Counted from the first letter of the stretch, positions 43,214-52,536 are shown. The stretch: DNA of 64,000 nt from Pyrinomonadaceae bacterium (GCA_019694395.1 JAIBCC010000015.1:89965-153964), one strand, 5' to 3'. Notes: generated by a model from the letters alone, not told the origin. Numbers and translations: made by a program.

Positions 43214-46203
43214 AAAGAAATTTCTTGTTTTCAGCCTTTAAATTATTGTTTTTAGTTCTTTTATCGTCAGGTTTATTTGCCCAACAGACAAAATTTACCG
43301 TTTCGCCAACAACGTGGAAAACCGATGAACTAGGCAATATCCGTGCAGTTGTTCAGGTCAAAAATTCTGCAAAAATTGCCTTTGCCAAAATCGAATGGCG
43401 GCGACGAGACAAAAATCCCGAAGAAAAAAACATAATTGTTACAGATTCAAACGGCACAATAATCAAAAATGTCAAACGCGGAGTAATCAACCGAGAATTC
43501 GGGGAGATTTTCTTTGAACCAACTAACGGCGCAGGAACTTATTATGTTTATTATTTGCCTTACAAAAAAGCCGGAAGCGCGAATTATCCAAAAGACTTTT
43601 ATCCGAAATTTGAAGAAATTGCTGATTCAAACTGGCTCAAAAATTCTTTCCCAACTCAGCCAAACGCAGAAGTTAGCGAGATTCAATCAATTGATGCTTT
43701 CAATTCGTTTTACCCGATGGAAGTCATCGCAACTCAAGCCGAAGTGCAAAATTTGCTATCTCAAAATTCTAATAAAAACTTCCTTGTTTTTCCCGAAGAT
43801 CGAATGTTTTCGATTAGAATGACGGACGATTTGCCGCAACGTTGGATTCAAAGTGGAGCGCAAAATTCTTTTTCAGGTGAATCAAGACGCGGCGAATTTT
43901 ATGCTTTTCAATTGGGCGTTTATGCTTTGAAAGATTTGCAAAACGTAAAAGTTGAGTTTTCCGATTTGAAATCAAAAAGCGGTAAACCGATTTCCAAAAA
44001 TGAATTAACCTGTATTAATACGAACGGCGTTGATTATCGCGGCGTAAATTTTGAAAAAAACGTTGATGTTACCAAAGGAAAAGTGCAAGCGATTTGGTGC
44101 GGAGTTGATGTTAACACAAACACAATCGTAGGCGATTACAAAGGCACGGCAAAAATTACTGCAAACGGCGAAACTCCGCAACAGATCGAGTTAAACATCA
44201 AAGTCAATAATCAAATTGCCGAAAATGGCGGATTTAACGAACCCGAAAAAATGACTCGTTTGAAGTGGTTAAATTCGCGTCTGGCTCAGGAAAATACGGT
44301 CATCAAACCTTACACGCCAGTTACTGTTAAAGGCAATGAGTTAAAGATTTTAGGTCGTAAAATAGTTTTAGGGGAAGACGGATTGCCCGCCAAGATTCAA
44401 ACATTTTTTACGCCCGAAATGACTTCATTTTCACAAACTCCCAAAGAAATCTTAAATTCGCCTATGCAGCTCGTCGTCGAAAAAACAAACGGCGAGGTTT
44501 TAACTTGGAAAAATGAAGGCGTGAAATTTAACCGCAAAGAGCAAGGAACAGTTGAATGGGAAGCAGCTAATTCGACTCAAAATTTAAGGATGATTTTGAA
44601 TTGCTCGCTCGAATTTGATGGTTTTTCATTTTGTGATGTCAAACTAAATGCTCTGCAAGATATTGAGCTAAAAGATGTTAGACTGATGATGCCTTTCAGC
44701 TCCGAGTCTGCCAAATATATGATGGGTTTGGGCGAAAAAGGTGAAAAGCGTCCCGACAATTTTAAGTGGAAATGGGAAGTTGCGACCAAAAATCAGGATG
44801 GGGCGTGGCTTGGCGATGTCAATGCCGGGTTACAATTTACCTTACGGGATGAAAATTATGTCCGCCCGCTCAACACGAATTTTTATCTGCAAAAACCTCT
44901 GCTTTTGCCAAAATCCTGGGGCAACGAAGGGAAAGGCGGAATCAATATAACCCAAAATAGTTCAACGGTTTCCGTCGAAAATTATAGCGGTTCACGAACG
45001 ATGAAAAAAGGCGAGGTTCTGCATTATAATTTCACGCTTTTAATCACACCGTTTCATCCGATTGACACCGATTGGCAATGGGCTAATCGTTTTTATCACA
45101 AATACACCCCGATTGACGACATCAAAAAAACAGGCGCAACGGTCGTCAATATTCATCACGCCAACGCTATAAACCCTTATATCAATTACCCTTTTATCGC
45201 TCACAAGGAGATGAAAGCCTACATTGACGAGGCTCATCAAAAAGGATTAAAAGTCAAAATTTACAACACCGTCCGCGAGCTTTCAAATCGTTCTTATGAA
45301 ATTCACGCGCTCAGAAGTCTCGGTCACGAAATTTTTTCAAGCGGCAAAGGCGGAGGATTTTCGTGGCTGCAGGAACACATTGGCGAAGATTATATCGCAG
45401 CGTGGTTTGTGCCTGCCTTAAAGGATGCCGCAGTCGTCAACAGCGGAGTCAGCCGTTGGCATAATTACTATGTCGAGGGAATGAATTGGCTGGCGCAAAA
45501 CGTCGGAATTGACGGAATTTATCTCGATGACGTGGCGTTTGATCGTTACACGATGAAGCGTATCAAACGGGTTTTGACACAAAACGGACATCCGGGAATT
45601 GTTGATCTTCATTCGGCTAATCAATTCAATAAAAATGATGGTTTCAACAATTCCGCAATGCTTTATATGGAGCATTTTCCGTATCTGAACCGCCTCTGGT
45701 ATGGCGAATATTTTGATTATGAAAACAACTCGCCCGATTTTTTCCTGACCGAGGTGAGCGGGATTCCTTTTGGTTTGATGGGCGAAATGCTCGAAAAAGG
45801 CGGCAATCCGTGGCGCGGAATGGTTTACGGAATGACGAATCGAATGCCTTGGTCGGACAATGCCGATCCGCGTCCGATTTGGAAAGTTTGGGATGATTTT
45901 GGAATGCAGGGAACAAAAATGTTTGGCTATTGGTCGCCGAATTGTCCCGTCAGAACCGATAACAAAGACGTTTTAGCCACTGTTTATCAAAAGAAAGGCA
46001 CTGCCCTAGTCTCGATTGCAAACTGGGCGGCAAATGATATCAAAATTAAACTTAACATTGATTGGAAAGCATTGGGAATCAATCCCGCAACCGCAAAATT
46101 AGTTGCACCAAACGTTGATAAATTTCAAAACGGACAAATCTTTTCACCAAATGACGAAATTTTAATTCCAAAAAACAAAGGCTTGATGCTAATTTTGAAA
46201 TAA
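43210..46203 (+). CDS. secreted glycosidase-like protein inside the hydrogenase operon
   Basis: A 997-residue exported protein (signal LLFLVLLSSGLFAQ). The order of parts suggests N-terminal beta-sandwiches (to about 340), a large beta-rich domain (350-620), and a TIM-barrel-like catalytic domain (about 640-900) with VGIDGIYLDDVAFDRYTMKRI and GIVDLHSANQF. It resembles the DUF6067 group of putative glycoside hydrolases. It is unrelated to H2 metabolism, yet its ATG overlaps the protease stop (ATGA) and its stop overlaps the hhyS start (TAATG). It is therefore fully embedded in the operon. Exact activity is unknown. Confidence 0.75.
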   Translation: MKRNFLFSAFKLLFLVLLSSGLFAQQTKFTVSPTTWKTDELGNIRAVVQVKNSAKIAFAKIEWRRRDKNPEEKNIIVTDSNGTIIKNVKRGVINREFGEIFFEPTNGAGTYYVYYLPYKKAGSANYPKDFYPKFEEIADSNWLKNSFPTQPNAEVSEIQSIDAFNSFYPMEVIATQAEVQNLLSQNSNKNFLVFPEDRMFSIRMTDDLPQRWIQSGAQNSFSGESRRGEFYAFQLGVYALKDLQNVKVEFSDLKSKSGKPISKNELTCINTNGVDYRGVNFEKNVDVTKGKVQAIWCGVDVNTNTIVGDYKGTAKITANGETPQQIELNIKVNNQIAENGGFNEPEKMTRLKWLNSRLAQENTVIKPYTPVTVKGNELKILGRKIVLGEDGLPAKIQTFFTPEMTSFSQTPKEILNSPMQLVVEKTNGEVLTWKNEGVKFNRKEQGTVEWEAANSTQNLRMILNCSLEFDGFSFCDVKLNALQDIELKDVRLMMPFSSESAKYMMGLGEKGEKRPDNFKWKWEVATKNQDGAWLGDVNAGLQFTLRDENYVRPLNTNFYLQKPLLLPKSWGNEGKGGINITQNSSTVSVENYSGSRTMKKGEVLHYNFTLLITPFHPIDTDWQWANRFYHKYTPIDDIKKTGATVVNIHHANAINPYINYPFIAHKEMKAYIDEAHQKGLKVKIYNTVRELSNRSYEIHALRSLGHEIFSSGKGGGFSWLQEHIGEDYIAAWFVPALKDAAVVNSGVSRWHNYYVEGMNWLAQNVGIDGIYLDDVAFDRYTMKRIKRVLTQNGHPGIVDLHSANQFNKNDGFNNSAMLYMEHFPYLNRLWYGEYFDYENNSPDFFLTEVSGIPFGLMGEMLEKGGNPWRGMVYGMTNRMPWSDNADPRPIWKVWDDFGMQGTKMFGYWSPNCPVRTDNKDVLATVYQKKGTALVSIANWAANDIKIKLNIDWKALGINPATAKLVAPNVDKFQNGQIFSPNDEILIPKNKGLMLILK

Positions 46204-47231
46204 TGAGGCAAACTAAAGAAATTGACATACTTTGGCTGACGGCAGGTTTAGGCTGTGACGGTGAATCTGTTGCACTGACGAATGCCACCCAACCCAGTCT
46301 GGAAGATATTTTGTCGGGTGCGATTCCGAATATTCCAAAGGTCAATTTTCACAATCCGCTTTACGCCTATGAATCAAGCGAAGATTTTCTTAAAATTTTT
46401 CACCAAGCTGCAAATGGTGAAATAACAGATTTTATATTAGTTGTTGAAGGCTCGATTCCTGATGAAACAAATAAAACGGAAGGTTATTGGGCAACATTTG
46501 GAGTTGACGAAAATTTAGAACCGATCACCACTTCCGATTGGATAAATCGTTTGGCAAAAAATGCTTTGGCGGTAGTTGCAATGGGAACTTGCTCAGCTTA
46601 TGGAGGCGTTCACGCGAGCGCAGGAAACCCGACCGGAGCGATGGGTTTGCCCGATTATTTAGGCTGGGATTGGCGTTCAAAAGCAGATATTCCGATTGTT
46701 TGCGTTCCGGGCTGCCCGACGATGCCCGACAATATGACGCAAACATTAGTTTATCTATTACAACAATTTAACAACAAATTACCAATGATTGAATTAGATG
46801 AAGTTTTGCGTCCCCGTTGGCTTTACGAAGCGACTTTGCACGAAGGGTGTGACCGCGGCGGATATTACGAACAGGCTCAGTTTGCCGAAAAAATCGGTGA
46901 CAAAGAATGTATCGTCAAACAAGGTTGCTGGGGACCTGTCGTAAATTGCAATGTCGGCAAACGTGGTTGGACAAACGGTGTCGGCGGTTGTGCTAACGTC
47001 GGCGGAGTTTGCATCGGTTGCACAATGCCTGCTTTTCCCGAAAAATTCTCGCCTTTTTTGACGCAGCCGCCCGGAAGCTTGCTTTCTTCGCAAGCGATTG
47101 CCACCTATGGCAAAGCAATTAATTCATTGCGTAGATTCACTTTAGGCTCGATGAACAAAACTCCTGAGTGGCGAAAGAAGGAAACTGCGTTTGTGCAGAT
47201 TGAAGGTTTGAAGAAAAATAAATCCGATTAA
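46203..47231 (+). CDS. hhyS: [NiFe]-hydrogenase small subunit, group 1h
   Basis: A 342-residue iron-sulfur subunit that passes electrons from the NiFe site. No Tat signal is present, as in group 1h generally. Proximal-cluster ligands appear to be Cys18, Cys130 (GTCSAYGG) and Cys171 (VPGCPTM), with Glu21 in place of the second cysteine of the usual CxxC (here GLGCDGES). Distal and medial cluster motifs follow (HEGCDRGGYYEQ, IVKQGCWGPVVNCN, GGVCIGCTMPAF). In the group 1h enzymes I recall, this position is Asp. The gene is translationally coupled to the glycosidase-like gene (TAATG). A hairpin starts three bases after its stop. Confidence 0.92.
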   Translation: MRQTKEIDILWLTAGLGCDGESVALTNATQPSLEDILSGAIPNIPKVNFHNPLYAYESSEDFLKIFHQAANGEITDFILVVEGSIPDETNKTEGYWATFGVDENLEPITTSDWINRLAKNALAVVAMGTCSAYGGVHASAGNPTGAMGLPDYLGWDWRSKADIPIVCVPGCPTMPDNMTQTLVYLLQQFNNKLPMIELDEVLRPRWLYEATLHEGCDRGGYYEQAQFAEKIGDKECIVKQGCWGPVVNCNVGKRGWTNGVGGCANVGGVCIGCTMPAFPEKFSPFLTQPPGSLLSSQAIATYGKAINSLRRFTLGSMNKTPEWRKKETAFVQIEGLKKNKSD

Positions 47232-47233
47232 AA

Positions 47234-47316
47234 GTCTCCAAAGGAGACCGACAATATAGCGTAGCGAGAATCGCTACGACGCGATTAAAAAAACGAATCC
47301 GTCGCCGTAGGTGACG
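47234..47316. repeat. three-hairpin cluster left of the REP transposase
   Basis: Three short palindromes stand side by side: gtctccaaaggagac (47234-47248), gtagcgagaatcgctac (47261-47277) and an imperfect cgtcgcc-gta-ggtgacg (47300-47316). They separate hhyS from the transposase gene. They are likely REP-type elements moved by the adjacent enzyme, and may also attenuate transcription. Confidence 0.75.
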
Positions 47317-47327
47317 AACAAAAATGT

Positions 47328-47780
47328 ATGCCGCAATCATTGGTCAAAATCCTAATCCACGCCGTTTTTTCAACTAAAAATCGGTCTGATTTAATTGTTC
47401 CTGAAATTGAAAGTGATTTATTCGGTTATATGAATGGAATTGTTGAAAATAACAGCTCCAAACTTATTCTTGCAAATGGAACATCGAATCACGTTCATTT
47501 ATTGATTTCATTAGGCAAAACTCTTTCAATCAGCGAACTAATTGGAGACATCAAACGCGATAGTTCGGTTTGGATAAAAAAGCAAGATTCACAATTCTCT
47601 AATTTTCATTGGCAAGAAGGCTACGGAGCTTTTTCGGTTGGGCAAACGCAAGTTAATGATGTTTTGAAATACATTGGCAATCAAAAAGAACATCACAAAC
47701 AAAAGAGTTTTGAGAACGAAATGCGTTCATTTTACGATAAATATGAGATTGATTTTGATGAACGATATGTTTGGGATTGA
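47328..47780 (+). mobile_element. REP-associated (IS200-like) tyrosine transposase
   Basis: A 150-residue HUH-type single-strand transposase (Transposase_IS200-like). The metal-binding motif is HVHLLI (NHVHLLISLG, near residue 62) and the catalytic tyrosine lies in LKYIGNQKEHH (near residue 113), the signature helix of this family. It has no accessory TnpB. It is bracketed by hairpin repeats (47234-47316 and 47786-47857) with matching gtctcc/ggagac stems, as expected for a RAYT with its REP elements. It sits inside the hydrogenase island between hhyS and the sensor kinase. Confidence 0.85.
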
Positions 47781-47785
47781 TTTTC

Positions 47786-47857
47786 GTCTCCGTTGGAGAC
47801 GCGAGATGCGTTCGTAGGTTTTCACCCTACGCTTTAATGTTTGTCTCCGTTGGAGAC
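47786..47857. repeat. three-hairpin cluster right of the REP transposase
   Basis: Palindromes gtctccgttggagac (47786-47800), gtaggttttcaccctac (47814-47830) and a second gtctccgttggagac (47843-47857). The outer stems are the same sequence as the stem on the left side of the transposase. The block ends 13 bases before the histidine kinase start. Confidence 0.8.
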
Positions 47858-47870
47858 TTTTAAGGAAAGA

Positions 47871-49526
47871 ATGTCGGAAAATTCAAATAATTTTCTCAAT
47901 GACGAGTTGCTCGGAATGATTCCAGATGCCAATATTCTGAGCGGTTTGGTCAATTCTCAAAATACTCTTGCCGAACTTGCAGGAGTTTTCTTTCCTTTTC
48001 AAACTGCTGAGTCTCAACCGTTTACACTTTCCGAAGAAGAACTGCCTGACCTTTATTCACGTTATCGCGTTCTAGTCGAACAAATTCCCGCCATCGTTTT
48101 TATGTCGTTTCTTGATCGCGGAATTTCGGAAGCCTATATTTCGCCCCAAATCGAAACGATGCTTGGTTTTACACAGGCGGAATGGTTGGAAGACCCGCTT
48201 CGGTGGTTTGAACAACTTCACGATGAAGACAAAATGCGTTGGAGCATTGAAGCCGCACAAATGTTTTTAACGGGCGAACCTTTGAAATCAACTTATCGCG
48301 TCAGAGCCAGAGACGGGCATTTTATTTCATTTCATTGCGAAGCAAAAATGGTGCGGCGGAAAGACGGTCGCCCTTGGTTCATTCACGGCGTTGCTTTCGA
48401 TGTAACTGAACTCAAACACAAGGAAAACGAACTAAATGATGCACTTACGGCGTTGCGGAAAAGCGAAAAGATGCAGCGTAATATCTTTGAATTTGCACCT
48501 GATACGATGATTATCGTCAACCGCCAAGGGAAAATCGAGAGCGTCAATTCGCAAATCAAAAAGATGTTCGGCTACGAGGCAAAAGAGGTTTTAGGGAAAG
48601 ACGTTTTGGAATTAGTGCCGGAAAGATTTCGCGGTTCTCATGCGATTCATCAAAATGCCTTTATGAAAAGCCCGCATTTACGCGAGATGGGCGGTGGTCT
48701 GGAACTTTACGCGAGGCGAAAAGACGGAACTGAATTTCCTGCCGACATAATTTTGAGTCCGATTGAAACCGAAAATGGAACTTTTGTGATAACTGTAATT
48801 CGTGACATAACCCGCCGAAAACGTGATGAAAATTCGCTGAAAGAATTTGCCGAAAGACAAGGCGAGCTTTCGCGGAAACTGTTAAAAATTCAAGAAGCGG
48901 AACGCCGAAATATTGCTCTGGAATTACACGATGAAATTGGGCAAATATTGACAGGACTCAAGTTATCACTCGAATTAACTTCCAAAAATTATAACGATGA
49001 TTCGATTCAGCAAGCACAAAATTTAGTTAATGATCTAATGGTGCGAGTCCGCAAACTTTCGCTTGATTTGCGTCCTGCCACGCTTGACCATCTTGGATTG
49101 CTTTCATCGTTTTTGTGGCTTTTCCGCAACTACACTACGCAGACCGGAATCGAGATTGACTTTAATCATCAGGGGATAAACTCTCGCCGTTTTGCTCCTG
49201 AAATTGAAACTTCTGCTTATCGGGTGGTGCAGGAAGCACTGACCAATGTTGCCCGACATTCAAGAGTTGAAATCGCAAAAGTCAGAGTTTGGGCTGATGA
49301 AAAAAATCTTTCCGTTTCGATTGAAGATGACGGGCAAGGCTTTAATTTAGAAGAAGTTACAGAAACTGCCAGCTCAACTGGCGTGGCAGGGATGCGTGAA
49401 AGAGTTGAACTGTTGGGTGGACATTTTCATATCGAATCTGTTAAGGATAAAGGAACGAAGGTCAACGCCGATTGGGTTTTAGAAAACGAAAATAATGTCG
49501 AAAGAGATTCAAATTTTACTGGTTGA
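47871..49526 (+). CDS. soluble PAS-domain sensor histidine kinase (NarX-type core)
   Basis: A 551-residue cytosolic sensor. Two PAS domains (about 65-190: IPAIVFMSFLDRG...WFIHGVAFDVTELK; about 210-330: GYEAKEVLGKDVLELVPERF...VIRDITRRKR) precede a HisKA_3 domain with the phospho-acceptor His in ALELHDEIGQILTGLK and a HATPase domain (VVQEALTNVARHS, DDGQGFNL, GVAGMRERVELLGGHF). ATG 47871 behind aaggaaag is chosen over a TTG inside the hairpin repeat. It overlaps the response regulator gene by 32 bases. Its place between two hydrogenases suggests control of H2 oxidation. Confidence 0.9.
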   Translation: MSENSNNFLNDELLGMIPDANILSGLVNSQNTLAELAGVFFPFQTAESQPFTLSEEELPDLYSRYRVLVEQIPAIVFMSFLDRGISEAYISPQIETMLGFTQAEWLEDPLRWFEQLHDEDKMRWSIEAAQMFLTGEPLKSTYRVRARDGHFISFHCEAKMVRRKDGRPWFIHGVAFDVTELKHKENELNDALTALRKSEKMQRNIFEFAPDTMIIVNRQGKIESVNSQIKKMFGYEAKEVLGKDVLELVPERFRGSHAIHQNAFMKSPHLREMGGGLELYARRKDGTEFPADIILSPIETENGTFVITVIRDITRRKRDENSLKEFAERQGELSRKLLKIQEAERRNIALELHDEIGQILTGLKLSLELTSKNYNDDSIQQAQNLVNDLMVRVRKLSLDLRPATLDHLGLLSSFLWLFRNYTTQTGIEIDFNHQGINSRRFAPEIETSAYRVVQEALTNVARHSRVEIAKVRVWADEKNLSVSIEDDGQGFNLEEVTETASSTGVAGMRERVELLGGHFHIESVKDKGTKVNADWVLENENNVERDSNFTG

Positions 49527-50154
49527 CGATCACGCGATTGTGCGGCAGGGTTTGCGTGCGTTGCTCGAAGCCGAAGCAAATTTCAAGGTCGTTGATGAAG
49601 CCGGAAACGGTTTGGACGCACTCGAAAAAGTAAAAAAATTAAAACCTGATGTTGCCATTATTGACCTGATGATGCCGAATCTAAACGGTTTAGAGGTCGC
49701 TCGCCAACTCAGCAAACTTTCGCTACGGACAAAAATTATTATCCTTTCGATGTATGATGACGAAGGTTTTGTGCTTGAAGCCTTGGGAAATGGGGCATCG
49801 GGCTATGTTTTGAAAGATTCGGATTCAAACGATTTAGTCAATGCCGTTCGTGAAGTTTTGGCAGGCAGACGTTATCTTTCCCCGCCGCTTTCCGATAGAG
49901 CAATTTCGGCTTACCAGCAGTTTGCCAAATCAGGAACATTCGATAAATACGACACTTTGACCACCCGTGAACGTGAAGTCTTGCAGTTATCAGTCGAAGG
50001 TTTGACTCATTCGGAAATCGCTACAAAACTCGGAATCAGCACCCGCACCGCCGAAACTCATCGGGCAAATTTGATGAATAAATTAGACATTCATTCAAAA
50101 GCGGATTTGATTCGCTATGCTATCAAACGCGGAATTATTCCGATGGATAAATAG
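49495..50154 (+). CDS. NarL/FixJ-type response regulator
   Basis: A 219-residue DNA-binding regulator paired with the upstream kinase. The receiver domain has the acidic pair in LLVDDHAIVRQG, phospho-acceptor Asp in AIIDLMMPNLNG (near residue 54) and LKDSDSNDL with the conserved Lys. A LuxR-type helix-turn-helix follows (LTTREREVLQLSVEGLTHSEIATKLGISTRTAETHRANLMNKL). The start is inside the kinase gene, indicating coupled translation. Targets are not known. Confidence 0.92.
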   Translation: MSKEIQILLVDDHAIVRQGLRALLEAEANFKVVDEAGNGLDALEKVKKLKPDVAIIDLMMPNLNGLEVARQLSKLSLRTKIIILSMYDDEGFVLEALGNGASGYVLKDSDSNDLVNAVREVLAGRRYLSPPLSDRAISAYQQFAKSGTFDKYDTLTTREREVLQLSVEGLTHSEIATKLGISTRTAETHRANLMNKLDIHSKADLIRYAIKRGIIPMDK

Positions 50155-50159
50155 ATTTA

Positions 50160-50262
50160 AAGTAAAAAGGCAAAAGTAAAAAGGCAAAAATAATCCTTCG
50201 TTTTAGCCGACGTAGTTGGCGAAAGCATAAAGCCCAGTATGTAGCGAAGCGGAATGCTGGGT
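50160..50262. repeat. A-rich repeat and hairpin in the 356-bp gap after the regulator
   Basis: An A-rich tract of aagtaaaaaggcaa units (50160-50192) is followed by a hairpin with arms cccagtat/atgctggg around 50234-50260, resembling the other hairpin elements. No gene is supported in 50155-50510; beyond 50262 the gap shows nothing else I can name. Confidence 0.6.
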
Positions 50263-50510
50263 ATATTCAAAAAAAGTTTTGAGCTGTCGAAGACTGCGAC
50301 AAAAATTAGATTTGTAAATAATAATTTCACCAAAATAGCAAAATCAAACAAAATTGCGTGAAAGTTTTCACAAAATTCAGTAGAACTACGAATAGCTTTA
50401 ATTTTCATCATTCCGCATAATCCTTTCCAAGGTCAGTCTGTTGGTTTCAAAATTCCATTGTTTGAGTTGTATGCCCGAAATTGGCAGACTGATTGCTCCT
50501 GATTCTTTTG

Positions 50511-51407
50511 ATGAATAATGCCTTCATTCGAGACAAGTTTTTTCAAATTGCCAAAATTTATGATTGGCTTTTCGAGCATTGGGAATGTCAAAGGTCGCAA
50601 CATTGGCAGGCAAATCTGCTTGTTTTGGTCTTTCTTGGAAGTCTTTTGGTTATTGAATTTGCACGACTTGGATTAGTTTCGGAATCTTTTCATTTGCCGA
50701 CAAATCATTTTTACGCCGTCAAATTGTCATTTGATTTGCTATTGCTGCTCGAAGTTTTAGGTTTGGTTTTTAATCTGGCAACGTCAGTTGCAAATTCGAT
50801 GGGAAAACAGTTTGAGATTCTTTCGTTGATTTTGCTGCGTTCATCTTTCAAAGAATTTGTGCATTTTGAAGAGCCGATTGATTGGTCGCATGCTTCGGGT
50901 TCGGTGCAAAATATTTTGTCAGATGCGTTTGGGGCTTTGGTGATTTTTGCACTTGTTTCGGTCTTTTACGCACTGCAAAAACATCGTCGAATCACAGAAA
51001 ATGCTGACGAGCTGGCGAGTTTTATTGTTGCCAAAAAACTATTGGCTTTATTACTTTTAGCGGTTTTTGTCGGAATTGGAATTCACGATTTAACTACTTG
51101 GCTAACAACAGGAAAAGGCTATCCGTTTTTTGAAGTTTTCTACACGATTTTGATTTTCAGCGACATTCTGCTGGTGCTGATTTCGCTTCGTTATAATTCG
51201 ACCTACAGTATTGTTTTCCGTAATTCGGGTTTTGCGGTCGCTACGGTAATCATCCGTTTGGCTTTAACCGCTCCGCCGATTTGGAATGTCGGGATTGGCA
51301 TTTTTGCAGTCGCTTTAAGTATTGGTTTAACTTATATTTACAATAACTTTGCACTCTTCCCGCCGCATTCGGAAATTACTCACACAATTGACGAAAAAAC
51401 TACGTAG
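50511..51407 (+). CDS. polytopic membrane protein in hydrogenase island
   Basis: A 298-residue inner-membrane protein with about seven hydrophobic spans (ANLLVLVFLGSLLVIEFA, LSFDLLLLLEVLGLVFNLA, AFGALVIFALVSVFYAL, LLALLLLAVFVGIGIHDLTTW and others). No family is recognised. Scattered histidines occur, but there is no clear paired-His pattern of a cytochrome b. ATG 50511 is chosen over the upstream TTG 50493. Its position between the regulator and DUF1641/hypAB suggests a membrane partner or anchor for one of the hydrogenases; this is inference. Confidence 0.68.
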   Translation: MNNAFIRDKFFQIAKIYDWLFEHWECQRSQHWQANLLVLVFLGSLLVIEFARLGLVSESFHLPTNHFYAVKLSFDLLLLLEVLGLVFNLATSVANSMGKQFEILSLILLRSSFKEFVHFEEPIDWSHASGSVQNILSDAFGALVIFALVSVFYALQKHRRITENADELASFIVAKKLLALLLLAVFVGIGIHDLTTWLTTGKGYPFFEVFYTILIFSDILLVLISLRYNSTYSIVFRNSGFAVATVIIRLALTAPPIWNVGIGIFAVALSIGLTYIYNNFALFPPHSEITHTIDEKTT

Positions 51408-51613
51408 TCAAAATTACGTAGTTTTACCTAAACATTTAAGTAGAAGTTCGTAATTCATTGCGTAGTTTTGCGAATAGACGGCTTCGTGTTTTCAATTCAT
51501 ACTCGCATCTGTCATCAATTTGAAAGATAAATAAGACCAAAAATTTTAATGGCTGGAATTTCAGTTTCAGCCTTTTCGTGCAGTTCAATTTCAAAGAAAC
51601 ACGAGGCAATTTA

Positions 51614-52531
51614 ATGCAAAGCACAAACGGCACTGTCGAAATTTCCGAATCGCTAAAAGAAGTAATAGCAGAACTTAACAATCCAAACACGGCTTCGGCT
51701 CTCAAGAATTTGCTCAAAAATGCAAAGACTTTGGACGCACTTTTGACAGGAGTTGACGGATTTTTACAACGCAGCGAGGAAATTACCGATAACGTCAGCG
51801 AGGCGATTCACGAGTTTTCCTCGAAATCAAACGGCAACGGAAATTCGGCGAAATTTATTGAAGAAGTTCCCCAATTAGTAAGTAATTTACCTACTCTCGC
51901 CAAAACCGGAAATAAACTTTCAAAAATTGCCGATACCAAAGAATTTGACGACCTTTTACAACCTGAAAAACTCGCTTTGCTTTCCGATTTATCAAATAAA
52001 CTTAGCAATCCAAATACTTTAGAAGCATTGAACGAGATTATTGATAATGCTCCAACGATTGCATTTTTGGCGAAAGGATTAAGTGATTTTCTCAGTCGTG
52101 GTGAGGAAATTGCGGACAATATCGGAGAAGCGATTCAAGAATTTAAGCCGCAAATGAGCGATGAATATTCCGCTAATTTAGGGAAATTGGTCGCGGAATT
52201 ACCAAAAGTTTTACCGACTATGGCGGAAAATCTGCCGCCGTTGCTCGAAAAAGCTCCGAGTCTTGTTAAAACAGGCTTACAGCTTGGCGAAATTGCTGAA
52301 TCTGAAGGAGTTCAGGCGTTTTTAACGTCAGGAATGTTGACTCCTGAATTAGTCAGTTTTCTTGGCGATATTGGACGAACAACGGTCGAAACCGAACATG
52401 AATTCAAAAAGAATCCAAAGTCAATTTCACTTTTCGGACTTTATGGAGCGACCAAAGATGAAGATGTGCAACGCGGACTCGGATTCATAATCGCATTAGC
52501 TAAAAACGTCGGAAAAATGTTAAGACAATAG
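51614..52531 (+). CDS. DUF1641-type helical protein with internal duplication
   Basis: A 305-residue, mostly helical protein with no signal peptide. DUF1641-like sequence occurs twice: NNPNTASALKNLLKNAKTLD / GVDGFLQRSEEITDNVSEAI (about 20-70) and SNPNTLEALNEIIDNAPTIA / GLSDFLSRGEEIADNIGEAI (about 130-180). Each is followed by a Leu/Pro-rich stretch (PQLVSNLPTLAKTG; PKVLPTMAENLPPLLEKAP). DUF1641 proteins are seen near hydrogenases and dehydrogenases but lack a proven role. Amphipathic helices could bind membrane or quinone. ATG 51614 is chosen. It lies five bases upstream of hypA. Confidence 0.75.
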   Translation: MQSTNGTVEISESLKEVIAELNNPNTASALKNLLKNAKTLDALLTGVDGFLQRSEEITDNVSEAIHEFSSKSNGNGNSAKFIEEVPQLVSNLPTLAKTGNKLSKIADTKEFDDLLQPEKLALLSDLSNKLSNPNTLEALNEIIDNAPTIAFLAKGLSDFLSRGEEIADNIGEAIQEFKPQMSDEYSANLGKLVAELPKVLPTMAENLPPLLEKAPSLVKTGLQLGEIAESEGVQAFLTSGMLTPELVSFLGDIGRTTVETEHEFKKNPKSISLFGLYGATKDEDVQRGLGFIIALAKNVGKMLRQ

Positions 52532-52536
52532 CTGTT

